Assembly (NCBI GenBank): GCA_026003495.1
Contig: BPHK01000001.1
Location: forward strand, 1,964,001 to 2,028,000
Direction of reading: 5' to 3'
Origin: Candidatus Kapaibacterium sp.
Lineage (GTDB): Bacteria > Bacteroidota > Ignavibacteria > Kapaibacteriales > NICIL-2
DNA length: 64,000 nucleotides
Program-made: the position numbers and the translations under genes
Shown here: piece by piece, positions 53,092 to 61,807 of the stretch
How positions within the stretch are numbered: position 1 is the stretch's first letter
Layout of the letters: every line of letters begins with the position of its first letter
The notes under the pieces: model-generated
Told to the model about the DNA's origin: nothing
The model's input: only the letters and a program-made list of their open reading frames with translations
The model's database searches: none

Positions 53092-54459
53092 TTGCACAGC
53101 ATCCGATGTACGATTACTCTGCGTTGGGCGCCTGTGCGCATTGCCGCCGTTCCGATTGCACTCGCATTGCTGCTGCTCAGCTGCCGAGAGCCAAGCTCGC
53201 CGGTCAGCGCGCCGACTGTTGATTCCGCAGCGATCTGGCAGCAGGTATTCATCCCTCCGGAGCGGTGCCAGCCGTGTCACCCGGATCACTACCGCGAATG
53301 GTCAATCTCGATGCATGCCTATTCGGTGGTGGATCCGATGTTCCACGCAATGAACGAGCAAGGCCAACAGCGCACCGGCGGACGACTCGGGCAGTTCTGC
53401 ATTGCCTGTCACTCACCTGCAGCGACATTGCTGGGCGAAGCCCCGACGGGAATTTTACGCGGCGAGCTTTCGCCCCACTCCCGCGGTGGCGTCACGTGCG
53501 TTACGTGCCACGCAGCAACCGTGCAGGTCCCCGGACACGGCATCGAGCGCTTCCGTCTCGATGGTGTCATGAGCGGCAGCATCATTGACCCAGTTCCGAA
53601 CGATTTCCACGGTTCGGTGTATGACCGGCGCTTCGAGCAAAGCGACGTCTGCGCAGGCTGCCACGACGTGGTCAATCCACGCGGCTTCCGCGTCGAGCAA
53701 ACGTTCACCGAGTGGAAAAACAGCACCTATCCTGGTCGGAATCTCACCTGCCAAGCCTGCCACATGAAGTGGAATTACGAGCCCGCTGCCGTTGGCGGTC
53801 CCATCCGGAAGCGGCATTCGCACATCATGGAAGGCATTAGCGTTGCGCTGACCGATTTCCCCGGACGCGACACACTGCTGCCACTGATTCAATATGCGCT
53901 CGAGTACGCTCTGAACGTGCAGTGGAACATCCCGCAGAGGGCCTCCCGGAGCCAGGCTCTGCCAATTTCGATCAGGATCTTCAACCAAACTGTTGGACAC
54001 AGCATCCCCAGCGGCACGATCTTCGAACGTCAGCTATGGGTGGAATTCGTCGTTACCACCGAACGCGGCGATACGCTCTACGCCAGCGGCTTGCTCGATC
54101 CCAACGGCGATCTTCGGACGACGGGGAGCGAATACGTCGAGCGCGGGTTGCTTCCTCCTGATACTGCGCTGGTACTGTTCAATGGCATTGCCTACCGTCT
54201 CGGTAGGCCGATTGACTTTTTCTTCGATGCAGACGCCGTCGTCAACCGTACGATCCCACCACACGAAGCACGCTATGCACGGTATGTCCTCCCCACCTCG
54301 GTACTACAGAACGCCAGCCAGCTCGAGGTATCGGTGCGCATTCTCTTCCGCCAGTTTCCGCCGTTCGTGCTGCGCAAGTTTGGGCATGGTGCGTTAGTGG
54401 AGCGACTGCCGATATTCACCGTCGAGTCATACCGCCAGCAAATTCAACTGACACCGTAA
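53092..54459 (+). CDS. five-heme c-type cytochrome lipoprotein (cytochrome c554-like)
   Basis: The protein has a lipoprotein-type signal (ALALLLLSC) and five CXXCH heme sites: CQPCH (59-63), CIACH (103-107), CVTCH (136-140), CAGCH (187-191) and CQACH (220-224). The arrangement resembles the cytochrome c554/c-prime family, which passes electrons between quinol or enzyme partners and an acceptor in the periplasm. The C-terminal 230 residues lack hemes and are beta-rich (ISIRIFNQTVGHSIPSG). The start is uncertain: TTG 53092 or GTG 53134, which gives the more compact signal. No partner oxidoreductase is adjacent, so its substrate is unknown. Confidence 0.85.
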   Translation: MHSIRCTITLRWAPVRIAAVPIALALLLLSCREPSSPVSAPTVDSAAIWQQVFIPPERCQPCHPDHYREWSISMHAYSVVDPMFHAMNEQGQQRTGGRLGQFCIACHSPAATLLGEAPTGILRGELSPHSRGGVTCVTCHAATVQVPGHGIERFRLDGVMSGSIIDPVPNDFHGSVYDRRFEQSDVCAGCHDVVNPRGFRVEQTFTEWKNSTYPGRNLTCQACHMKWNYEPAAVGGPIRKRHSHIMEGISVALTDFPGRDTLLPLIQYALEYALNVQWNIPQRASRSQALPISIRIFNQTVGHSIPSGTIFERQLWVEFVVTTERGDTLYASGLLDPNGDLRTTGSEYVERGLLPPDTALVLFNGIAYRLGRPIDFFFDADAVVNRTIPPHEARYARYVLPTSVLQNASQLEVSVRILFRQFPPFVLRKFGHGALVERLPIFTVESYRQQIQLTP

Positions 54460-54467
54460 AGCACCGC

Positions 54468-55403
54468 CTACTGCTGGAGTGGCATCTCGGCATTCGAAGG
54501 CACATGGAAGCGCCAGGCAGGTTCGATGTACTGCTCCAGAAGTGCTCCACCAATAGCTGGAGCGAACACATGCCCTAAAGGCCCAGCCGCAGTGCAAAGG
54601 GCATCCGGCAAACCGCATTCGAGCAAGCGGAAGCCATCGAGCACACCCACCGAATGAGGAAAGCGACCATCGTAGGCCAGCACAAGTTGCTCAACAAGGG
54701 TACGCTGCGCACCGCTACCGGCAAGAACAAGCATGGAAATATCGCCGCAGTGTAGTATCGCCTCCCGCACCAACTGCTGGACGGCCATCACATGCGTTCC
54801 TGTCACAGGATGCTGCCATCCCCACCACTGGAGCTGACCCTCCCACACGATAGCAAGATCAACTGATCGCATTCCGATCGTCACGAGCGCGGCACGCTGA
54901 GCACGCTGCTCCGGGTAGTTGTACGCAAATGCTGCTGCAGCTCCTAACGCAGCAACCGTCACCTGCGGACGAATACCGAAGATTTCTTCAACCTGCGCAG
55001 CGATCGCACGCTGCCCCGCTAGGACAAAGACGCCACAGCCCATCGTTCGCCCTTCGATATCCGGGCAGGTGCGGTAGATCTCTGCTGTGTAGCCTTCGCT
55101 CGGCGTGGAGAGGAACTGCTGGACAATTTCCAATTCGGCTTGCTCGCGTACGACAGGCTCGCTTGGCGTTTCCTCAAGTGGGAATGCTGCCACTGCTGCA
55201 TCGCTGCTGTCGAGCACAAGGGCGATGCGAATCGGATCACAGCTTGCGCACAGTTGTGCTTTGAGTTGCTCGAGTGCATCATGATCGTGCTCTTGAGTGC
55301 GAACTATCCCGATAGCATCGAGTCGCGCTCCCTTGCTCCCAGCACGGACAAGAGCGCCCACCACCAAACGGTCTGCACGGTAGATTGCCAGTGTCGGTTC
55401 CAT
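54468..55403 (-). CDS. PilM/GspL-like actin-fold protein
   Basis: I am not certain of the family. The 311-residue protein has no signal peptide. Features resemble an ASKHA (actin/Hsp70) fold as in PilM: a first strand MEPTLAIYRADRLVVGAL, then a VREQAELEIVQQFL block, FGIRPQVTVAALGAAAAFAYNY, and a second-lobe strand pair ALVTIGMRSVDLAIVWEGQL with SMLVLAGSGAQRTLVEQL. The strongly conserved phosphate-1 aspartate loop is weak. No pilN, pilO or secretin gene is nearby. It is convergent with the cytochrome gene and has an exact -7 element 27 nt upstream. Confidence 0.5.
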   Translation of the reverse strand: MEPTLAIYRADRLVVGALVRAGSKGARLDAIGIVRTQEHDHDALEQLKAQLCASCDPIRIALVLDSSDAAVAAFPLEETPSEPVVREQAELEIVQQFLSTPSEGYTAEIYRTCPDIEGRTMGCGVFVLAGQRAIAAQVEEIFGIRPQVTVAALGAAAAFAYNYPEQRAQRAALVTIGMRSVDLAIVWEGQLQWWGWQHPVTGTHVMAVQQLVREAILHCGDISMLVLAGSGAQRTLVEQLVLAYDGRFPHSVGVLDGFRLLECGLPDALCTAAGPLGHVFAPAIGGALLEQYIEPAWRFHVPSNAEMPLQQ

Positions 55404-55430
55404 GTGCTCGATTGCTCAACTAGCTCCAAG

Positions 55431-55438
55431 CAAAATTA
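55431..55438 (-). promoter_or_regulatory. -7 promoter element of the PilM-like gene
   Basis: The minus strand reads TAATTTTG, an exact match ending 27 nt before the ATG at 55403. Confidence 0.6.
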
Positions 55439-55502
55439 GCAGCACACACCACCACCAGCCTGACTGCGTCTTTAGACTCGAATTCTATCACCGAAGCATC
55501 CC

Positions 55503-56144
55503 ATGCGTGCACTTGTGAGCTTGAGTGGAATCATCCCGCCGCCGGCTGATCTTGCCCGGCTCTGCTACGATACCGTCGTCGCAGCCGATGGCTCTGCGTG
55601 GCAGCTTCTTGAGCGTGGGATTGTTCCACACGTCATCGTAGGCGATCTTGATTCACTGCGTCGCATCCCGAATCCCGAAGCTGCATTTCCATCGTCGGAA
55701 ATCATCCACGTTCCCGATCAAGATTCGACCGACTTCGAAAAAGCACTCCGACTTGGTTTGGACCGTGGCATCGAGGAATTCATCGTCGTGGGGATGAACG
55801 GTGGCGAGCTCGAGCACACGCTCAACAACTGGAGTGTGTTCTTACGCTACAGCAAGCGTGCGACATTGGAAGTATTCGATAGTGGACGCATTGGTCGTGC
55901 GGTCTTTTCCTCGCTTGCGCTCCCGACATCGCCAGGCGAGATGATCTCGCTCATTCCACAGCCGCGGGTGCGGCTGACGACCCGTGGTCTGGTTTGGGAA
56001 CTCCACGACGAAATCCTCGAACTCGGTAGCCGCGAAGGTGCCCGCAATCAAGCACGCGACCGCCTGGTCGAACTCGATGTCCACGAAGGGAGCGTCCTGG
56101 TGTTTTCCGATGCGCCTCTGTCGCGCAACGCTTCGATACAATAG
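55503..56144 (+). CDS. thiN: thiamine pyrophosphokinase
   Basis: This enzyme makes thiamine diphosphate from thiamine and ATP. Family motifs are VVAADGSAWQLLERGI, VGDLDSLRRI, DQDSTDFEKALRLG and VGMNGGELEHTLNNW, followed by the beta-sandwich thiamine-binding domain (PGEMISLIPQP; TTRGLVWEL). The 213-residue length is standard. It salvages thiamine or finishes synthesis; no other thi gene is adjacent. The stop is close to the next gene's promoter, so DUF2795 probably has its own transcript. Confidence 0.93.
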   Translation: MRALVSLSGIIPPPADLARLCYDTVVAADGSAWQLLERGIVPHVIVGDLDSLRRIPNPEAAFPSSEIIHVPDQDSTDFEKALRLGLDRGIEEFIVVGMNGGELEHTLNNWSVFLRYSKRATLEVFDSGRIGRAVFSSLALPTSPGEMISLIPQPRVRLTTRGLVWELHDEILELGSREGARNQARDRLVELDVHEGSVLVFSDAPLSRNASIQ

Positions 56145-56178
56145 TGCACGCCTGCGTCCGTTTTCGGCTCCGCACTGC

Positions 56179-56186
56179 TATTTTCG
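56179..56186 (+). promoter_or_regulatory. -7 promoter element of the DUF2795 gene
   Basis: TATTTTCG ends 38 nt before the ATG at 56225. The spacing rules out the earlier in-frame start at 56144. Confidence 0.5.
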
Positions 56187-56224
56187 CGCCCCATTGCACA
56201 GTTCCACTGCCATTTGGAGGTGCT

Positions 56225-56467
56225 ATGTTCTGGACTCCTGAACTGGCAAAGTACCTGGAAGATGCTCCTTGGCCAGCAACGAAGGAAGAGCTGCTCGATT
56301 ATGCCAACCGTACCGGCGCTCCACAGCAGGTGCTCGACAACTTGATGGAGCTGGAAGATAGCGACGTCCTCTACGAGAGCATCGAGGACATCTGGCCCGA
56401 ATACGACAGCGAGTCCTACTACTTCAGTGACGAAGACGAGGACGACCAGCCCGACATCTTCACCTGA
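56225..56467 (+). CDS. DUF2795 family small acidic protein
   Basis: The 80-residue product starts MFWTPELAKYLEDAPWPATKEELLDY, cited here as WTPELAKYLEDAPWPATK, and has the DUF2795 pattern of PATKEEL, GAPQQVLDNLMEL and a final acidic tail (DEDEDDQPDIF). Its function is unknown. The start is decided by a strong GGAGG (56216-56220) four bases before the ATG, unusual in this window. It is followed 24 bp later by the AEC carrier gene. The tail is strongly acidic and may bind metal or a basic partner, which is only inference. Confidence 0.8.
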   Translation: MFWTPELAKYLEDAPWPATKEELLDYANRTGAPQQVLDNLMELEDSDVLYESIEDIWPEYDSESYYFSDEDEDDQPDIFT

Positions 56468-56491
56468 TGCTGCTCGATTGCACCCTTCTCG

Positions 56492-57403
56492 ATGGATAAC
56501 CTCGCTGCTGTTGGATGTGTCGGGCTTGGCATTGCCTGGCGATGGGTAGGGTGGCTTCCATCGCCCGATCACATCCGACGCCGTGTAGCAGAGCTCGTTT
56601 TCGTTGCACTCCTTCCTCTGCTTACGTTCCGCTCAATGGCTAACGCACCTGTTGGCAGTGCCCTCTGGCAAGTGCCACTGGTTGCGTCGTTGACGATCGG
56701 GTGCGTGCTCGCTGTCGCGGCGTTTTGGCTGCGGCATCGCGCAAATCTTGATTCCCGAAGTCGTGCTGCACTGCTGCTGGCCGCAGCGTGGGGGAACGTC
56801 ACATACCTTGGCATCCCGGTTCTGACGGCGACACTTGGTCCAGAGCAGGTGTTCGTTGCCGTGCTGTTCGACTTTGCTGCCTCGACACCGCTGCTGTGGA
56901 CGCTCGGGGTGGCAGTTGCACTCGCCCAAACCTCTGAATCGTCCCGTGGGCTTGTTTGGCAGCGGGTCGTGTTGCTGCCACCGCTGTGGGCAGCCATTGC
57001 CGGTCTGCTTTGGCGGTATAGCGGAGCACTGCTCAATCCACTGGCTGATAGCATCCTCGCGTTCGGAGCACGCGCAGTCATTCCGCTCATGATGTTTGTG
57101 CTTGGGCTTTCTCTACGGTGGGAGTATCTTCGCCAGTGGCGAATGCTTCTGCCGGTTGCTGCACTGAAGCTCATCGTTGCACCGGCTGTAGCGCTCGGTC
57201 TCGCCATAGCAGTCGGTCTCAGCGATGCGACCCTGCAAGCGACCATCCTCGAAGCAGCAATGCCAACGATGATGCTCGTGCTCGTTGTTGCCGAGCGATT
57301 CGGTCTTGCGACCGAACAGGTAGCAGCCGCGATTGCGCTGACAACACTCGCAAGCGGTCTGACACTGCCCCTGTGGTGGCTTGCAAGCGCAATGCTGGTG
57401 TAG
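56492..57403 (+). CDS. AEC (auxin efflux carrier) family transporter
   Basis: A 303-residue membrane protein with about ten helices in two five-helix repeats, as in bacterial AEC and YfdV-like permeases. Landmarks are VAELVFVALLPLLTFRSM in the first repeat, AAWGNVTYLGIPVL (the GN-x-GIP motif) and VIPLMMFVLGLSLR with AAMPTMMLVLVVAERF in the second. These carriers move dicarboxylates or other anions, but the substrate here cannot be told. It is co-directional with DUF2795 and the DUF3108 gene. Confidence 0.88.
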   Translation: MDNLAAVGCVGLGIAWRWVGWLPSPDHIRRRVAELVFVALLPLLTFRSMANAPVGSALWQVPLVASLTIGCVLAVAAFWLRHRANLDSRSRAALLLAAAWGNVTYLGIPVLTATLGPEQVFVAVLFDFAASTPLLWTLGVAVALAQTSESSRGLVWQRVVLLPPLWAAIAGLLWRYSGALLNPLADSILAFGARAVIPLMMFVLGLSLRWEYLRQWRMLLPVAALKLIVAPAVALGLAIAVGLSDATLQATILEAAMPTMMLVLVVAERFGLATEQVAAAIALTTLASGLTLPLWWLASAMLV

Positions 57404-57445
57404 ATCTCGCGTCTTGGTGCGAAGCAATTTTCCCCAGTGGGTGCA

Positions 57446-58237
57446 ATGAAAACACACGTTGCCGCGTTGGTACTCCTGGTTGCTGGAGCAACAACAGCTC
57501 GCGATGAATTCCGCTACGTGCCGAACGAAGCCTATGGCTTTGGGGAGCGGCTCGAGTATCGCGTCGGCTACAAGTTCATCACTGCTGGGCGCGCGTATTT
57601 CCAGATCGCTCCCGAACCGGTTCAGCGCGAAGGGCGCCCGTGCTACGACATCAACTTCGAAGTGCGCTCCCTTGAAGCGCTCGATTGGCTCTACCGTGTG
57701 CGCGACCGCTACCGCACGATCCTGGACGTTGCAGGCATTTTCCCCTGGGAATTCGAGCAGCACATTCGCGAAGGAAATTTCCAGCGCGATTTCTACGCCC
57801 GATTCGACCAGCGCAATCGCAAAGCGATCACAACCGAAGGCACCTTCGACGTTCCGCCCTACGTACACGACATCGTCTCGGCGTTCTACTACGTTCGCAC
57901 GCTCAACCTCGGCGCGTACTCGAAAGGGAGCATCATCCAACTGCAGAACTTTTTCGACCGCCAAACGCATGACCTCGGGGTGCGGATCCTGGGACGGCAA
58001 ACCATCGAGGTCGAGGCGGGGAAGTTCCGGTGCATCGTCATCGAGCCGCTCATCAAAGAAGGCGGACTCTTCAAAAGCGAAGGGCGGATCTTGATTTGGC
58101 TTAGCGACGACGAGCGCAAAATTCCCGTCAAGGTCAGCACACGAATCCCCATCGGCACAATTGATGCGGAATTGACAGGCTATAGCGGCCTTCGGGGTCC
58201 GCTGCACGCGCGTATTGCTCAACCGACGGAGCGATAG
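57446..58237 (+). CDS. DUF3108 domain protein
   Basis: A signal peptide (HVAALVLLVAGATTA) precedes a 240-residue DUF3108 domain that is expected to be a beta-rich periplasmic fold. Family features are GERLEYRVGYKFITAGRAYF, VRSLEALDWLYRVRDRYRTI, FDQRNRKA, VHDIVSAFYYVRTL, VEAGKFRCIVIEPLIKEGG and a final VKVSTRIPIGTI. The role in cells is not known; a lipid or envelope-related role has been suggested only from context in other genomes. I chose ATG 57446 over the GTG at 57437. Its stop is one base from the next gene, so the two are coupled. Confidence 0.85.
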   Translation: MKTHVAALVLLVAGATTARDEFRYVPNEAYGFGERLEYRVGYKFITAGRAYFQIAPEPVQREGRPCYDINFEVRSLEALDWLYRVRDRYRTILDVAGIFPWEFEQHIREGNFQRDFYARFDQRNRKAITTEGTFDVPPYVHDIVSAFYYVRTLNLGAYSKGSIIQLQNFFDRQTHDLGVRILGRQTIEVEAGKFRCIVIEPLIKEGGLFKSEGRILIWLSDDERKIPVKVSTRIPIGTIDAELTGYSGLRGPLHARIAQPTER

Positions 58238-58238
58238 C

Positions 58239-58805
58239 ATGCCGAACGGGCAGCACATCGTTGGTGTACTCCTCTCCGCACTGGTTGTCATCGCCGTGCA
58301 GCCGCTGGCACTTCCGGCGCAGGTGCGAACGAATTTTTCCATTCTCGACTCGCTCACGTCCGCTGCTGTTGCAGAAATTGCAAGCATCTCAGGCTGCGAT
58401 TCTCTTGCTGTTGTGCCGGTGGAGTCTGCCTTGCGGTGGCTTGTCGCCGAAAAGCTCACCGGGCGCGGTATCGCCGTTCGAGCAAGCGCCCCCTGCACAC
58501 TGGCGATTGCTGACGGTGCAGTGCGCTATGGACTCTACGCGCCATCGCGCGATTCGATCGAGCGGACAGCCCGCGTCGAGCTCCGATTTCTTGCACTCGA
58601 CAGCACTCGCACAATTGCGGTAGAATGGCGGGACGTGCTAGCACGCGCAGACATCGCGCTTGCGGAGCTTCCTCGCTCGGAGCTGACCGCTGCACCAGTG
58701 CCGCCAATGCCACGTTCGCTCTGGGATGATCTGCTCGAGCCGGTCATCGTCGTCGCTTCCGTAGCGACAACGCTCTTGCTCCTGTTCACCGTGCGAAGCC
58801 GATAA
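58239..58805 (+). CDS. exported protein with C-terminal membrane anchor
   Basis: I recognise no family. A signal peptide (HIVGVLLSALVVIAVQPLALPAQ) is followed by a domain of about 120 residues with a conserved-looking LAIADGAVRYGLYAPSRDSI segment, and a C-terminal helix (VIVVASVATTLLLLFTV) with an RSR tail, so the C-terminus would sit in the membrane. It starts one base after the DUF3108 stop, suggesting a functional pair, perhaps in envelope assembly. The pattern is like a periplasmic sensor or a tail-anchored partner. Confidence 0.6.
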   Translation: MPNGQHIVGVLLSALVVIAVQPLALPAQVRTNFSILDSLTSAAVAEIASISGCDSLAVVPVESALRWLVAEKLTGRGIAVRASAPCTLAIADGAVRYGLYAPSRDSIERTARVELRFLALDSTRTIAVEWRDVLARADIALAELPRSELTAAPVPPMPRSLWDDLLEPVIVVASVATTLLLLFTVRSR

Positions 58806-58868
58806 CGCATGGCAGGGAAGAGTGCCTCCGCCGCTGCAGAACAATCGTGGTGTGTACTGCTGGTTTTG

Positions 58869-58876
58869 TATTCTTG
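58869..58876 (+). promoter_or_regulatory. possible -7 element of fabF
   Basis: TATTCTTG has one mismatch (C for T at the fifth position) from TAnnTTTG and ends 29 nt before the fabF ATG. Confidence 0.35.
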
Positions 58877-58905
58877 CAAATTCGTTCTACCATCGACAAC
58901 ATCGT

Positions 58906-60162
58906 ATGGAACGTCTCCGACGCGTCGTCATCACCGGTCTTGGTGCGCTTACCCCAATTGGGAACTCGGTCCCAGAGTACTGGGAGGGCTTGCGGAGTGG
59001 CAGAAGTGGTGCTGGTCCGATCACACGCTTCGATGCATCGAAGTTTCGCACCCGCTTTGCGTGCGAGGTCAAAGGCTTTGATCCGCTCAGCGTAATGGAT
59101 CGCCGCGAGGTCGGGCGCACCGATCCATTCTGTCACTACGCGTTGGCTGCTGCACACGAATGTATCACCGACGCCCAACTTGACGCAGAACACATCAACC
59201 GAGACCGGGTCGGTGTCATCTGGTCTTCGGGGATTGGAGGGCTGGTCACGCTCGAAGAGCAAATTGGCGGTTACTACCGCGGCGACGGGACACCGCGCTT
59301 TAGCCCGCTGTTCATCCCGAAGATGATCAGCGATATTGCCGCGGGACTCATTTCGATTCGCTACGGCTTCCGCGGACCGAACTTCTGCGCGGTCTCAGCG
59401 TGCGCGTCATCATCCCACAGCATCATCGAGGCATTCAACTATATTCGGCTCGGGAAGGCTGATGCAATCGTCGCCGGCGGTTCGGAAGCATCCATTGCAC
59501 CATCGGCAGTCGGCGGCTTCAGCGCGATGAAGGCGCTCTCGGAACGGAACGATTCGCCCCAGACAGCTTCGCGGCCTTTCGACCGCGACCGCGACGGCTT
59601 CGTGCTTGGCGAGGGAGCCGGCGCGCTGCTGCTGGAAGAACTCGAGCATGCCCGCGCGCGAGGAGCACGCATTTACGCGGAAATCGTCGGCGCTGGCGCA
59701 ACCGCTGACGCCTACCACATCACCGCTGGCCATCCCGAAGGCATCGGCATCAAGCTTGCACTGTCGGAATGCCTGCGGGAAGCGGGATTGGAGCCGCACC
59801 AGGTGGACTACATCAATCTCCACGCTACGTCCACGCCAGTCGGCGATCCTGCCGAAGCGCGCGCGATCGTGGACTTTTTCGGTGACCACGTCGAACGCTT
59901 GAGCGTAAGCGCAACCAAGTCCATGACTGGCCATCTCCTCGGTGCTGCTGGCGCTATCGAAGCGATCGCGACTGTGCTGGCGATCGTCCACCAAACAGTT
60001 CCCCCAACGATCAACATTACCGAGCGCGATCCGGAGATTGATCCCCGACTCGACCTGACCGAGCGTGGCGCTCGCCCACGCCCAATCGAGGTTGCCTTGA
60101 GTAACACCTTCGGTTTTGGTGGACACAACGCGATCATCGCATTCCGCCGCTATGCCGAATAG
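58906..60162 (+). CDS. fabF: beta-ketoacyl-[acyl-carrier-protein] synthase II
   Basis: FabF condenses malonyl-ACP with acyl-ACP to lengthen fatty acids. The catalytic Cys166 lies in VSACASSSHSI, the two His in HATSTPVGDP and TKSMTGHLLGAAGA, and the GFGGHNA end motif is intact. The 418-residue length is standard. The ATG at 58906 gives the family start MERLRRVVITGLGALTP. No acpP or rnc is adjacent. Its last 11 bases overlap the start of the Wzi-like gene, so it heads a fabF-wzi-methyltransferase operon. Confidence 0.95.
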   Translation: MERLRRVVITGLGALTPIGNSVPEYWEGLRSGRSGAGPITRFDASKFRTRFACEVKGFDPLSVMDRREVGRTDPFCHYALAAAHECITDAQLDAEHINRDRVGVIWSSGIGGLVTLEEQIGGYYRGDGTPRFSPLFIPKMISDIAAGLISIRYGFRGPNFCAVSACASSSHSIIEAFNYIRLGKADAIVAGGSEASIAPSAVGGFSAMKALSERNDSPQTASRPFDRDRDGFVLGEGAGALLLEELEHARARGARIYAEIVGAGATADAYHITAGHPEGIGIKLALSECLREAGLEPHQVDYINLHATSTPVGDPAEARAIVDFFGDHVERLSVSATKSMTGHLLGAAGAIEAIATVLAIVHQTVPPTINITERDPEIDPRLDLTERGARPRPIEVALSNTFGFGGHNAIIAFRRYAE

Positions 60163-61807
60163 CAACCGCACAGTTGCGTTGCTCATCGCAGTGCTTGGCT
60201 CGGTGCAGTGCTTGTCACAGAATGCCGACATGTCAAATGAGCCGACAAGTGGCGATCTCCTCACTTTTCAAATCCTCCGTGGCCAGCGTAGCGTCGGCAG
60301 CGGGAGCATTCTCCCACCACAACTTGGCGACCTTCTGCCGCAGGGCATGGCTCAGGATACGTTCCAACGCTACCTGGCGTCATACTACTGGCCGCTGGCG
60401 GATACGCTCACGCAAGCCTGGGAACTTCTGCCCGTACATGCAGGGCGCCGTGCGATCGCCAGCGTTCGCGATAGCGTTCTTGCGCTGCGGGTTGATGCGT
60501 CAGCATCTGCGCGCGGTGGCATGCTTGAGTGGAACGGCCGCGACGCCCTCGCAACAGGGCGCGTGAGCATGCGCGCCCTTGGGCAGATTGCCACCCACTG
60601 GAGCTTCCTGCTCGATTTAGCCAACGGTGCACTCATGCGAGGCATCCCAGAGCGCATCGCAGCTACCGACCCTGACATGGCGCGCTCACGGCGACTGTTC
60701 CTCGATGATCGCCGCTTCTACGACCGTGCGCTCGGTACGGTGCAGTTCGAAGGGTCACTCGGCCGCATCCGCTTCGGACGCGATCTTGTCGGTTGGGGAT
60801 ACTCCCCACTTGGAGGCGGATTGCTGCTGTCGGTACCCTCACCGCCACTGGACCACGTGCTACTCGATCTCCACTACGGCCCCATCCGCTTTAGCTACCT
60901 CCATGCCTCCGCCATCGGCAACGACGCCAGCGGACAGGATGTGCCGACAAAATTCATCGCAGCGCATCGGTTGCAAATAGATCCCTCGCCACAACTCTCG
61001 CTGGCGATCTCGGACGCAATTGTCTATTCCGGGCGCGGAATTGATCTTGCGTACCTGAACCCACTGGGATTCTACGTTTCCAGCGGCATGCTCAGCCGAG
61101 AGCGCAATGAGCGCGACAACTCACTCCTGGCTGCCGAGATCGGCTGGCAGCCGCTCGATGGCACGCTCCTCTACGGAACACTCCTTGCTGACGACATCGG
61201 CTTTGCGACCCTCGCCGACACCAGTTGGCGCGGCAACAACAACAAGTACGCCTGGCAAGTCGGCGGTGCTCACCTTCTCCGCGTGGCGGACATCCCGATC
61301 ATCGCTACTGCGGAGTATACGCGGATCAACCCATTCGTGTATTCGCATCGGACAATTGTCAACTCTTGGACGTCGCAGGGCGAGGTCCTCGGCGCACTCC
61401 AGCAGCCGAATAGTGATCGCTGGACGCTGGCGCTAACACTGCTGTTTGCGCCGCGAATGCGGCTTGCACTGCGTACTGACTACATCCGCTGGGGAGAAAA
61501 TTGGCTCGATAGCACTGGTCATGTCCGAACTGCCCTGCTCCCAGGAACGACGATCGCCGTCCCCGTGGGGAATGTCGGCGGCGACGCCAACAATGGCGAT
61601 GGCGACGTTCTGCCAGTGCCATTTGCAGTGGGCAACCGCTTTTTGCGTGGGAACGTCAGCCATACGCGTCGCATGCAGGCGTGGGTGTCGCTGGAGCCAG
61701 TCCCGAATGTCTTTTTCGACATCCGCGCGGAATATCTGCTCCGCACAGGCGGCAATGCGCCGATGGAGCGCTGGTGGTGGTGGGTGCAACTTCGGATTGG
61801 CTACTGA
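60152..61807 (+). CDS. Wzi-like outer-membrane beta-barrel protein
   Basis: A signal peptide (TVALLIAVLGSVQCLSQ) and a 530-residue chain of amphipathic strands suggest an outer-membrane barrel of the capsule-assembly Wzi type. Landmarks are GRIRFGRDLVGWGYSPLGG, LLLSVPSPPLDHVLLDLHYG, FSYLHASAI, SGRGIDLAYLNPLGFY and a C-terminus with a Tyr final residue. Wzi proteins bind polysaccharide at the cell surface. It starts within the fabF end (60152) and ends with a TGATG overlap with the methyltransferase. A capsule or exopolysaccharide role is inferred. Confidence 0.72.
   Translation: MPNSNRTVALLIAVLGSVQCLSQNADMSNEPTSGDLLTFQILRGQRSVGSGSILPPQLGDLLPQGMAQDTFQRYLASYYWPLADTLTQAWELLPVHAGRRAIASVRDSVLALRVDASASARGGMLEWNGRDALATGRVSMRALGQIATHWSFLLDLANGALMRGIPERIAATDPDMARSRRLFLDDRRFYDRALGTVQFEGSLGRIRFGRDLVGWGYSPLGGGLLLSVPSPPLDHVLLDLHYGPIRFSYLHASAIGNDASGQDVPTKFIAAHRLQIDPSPQLSLAISDAIVYSGRGIDLAYLNPLGFYVSSGMLSRERNERDNSLLAAEIGWQPLDGTLLYGTLLADDIGFATLADTSWRGNNNKYAWQVGGAHLLRVADIPIIATAEYTRINPFVYSHRTIVNSWTSQGEVLGALQQPNSDRWTLALTLLFAPRMRLALRTDYIRWGENWLDSTGHVRTALLPGTTIAVPVGNVGGDANNGDGDVLPVPFAVGNRFLRGNVSHTRRMQAWVSLEPVPNVFFDIRAEYLLRTGGNAPMERWWWWVQLRIGY

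Noticed and set aside
53088-53094. TAGTTTG as -7 box of the cytochrome gene
   Set aside because: It lacks one base of TAnnTTTG. It could be a weak variant, but the evidence is not enough to list it.
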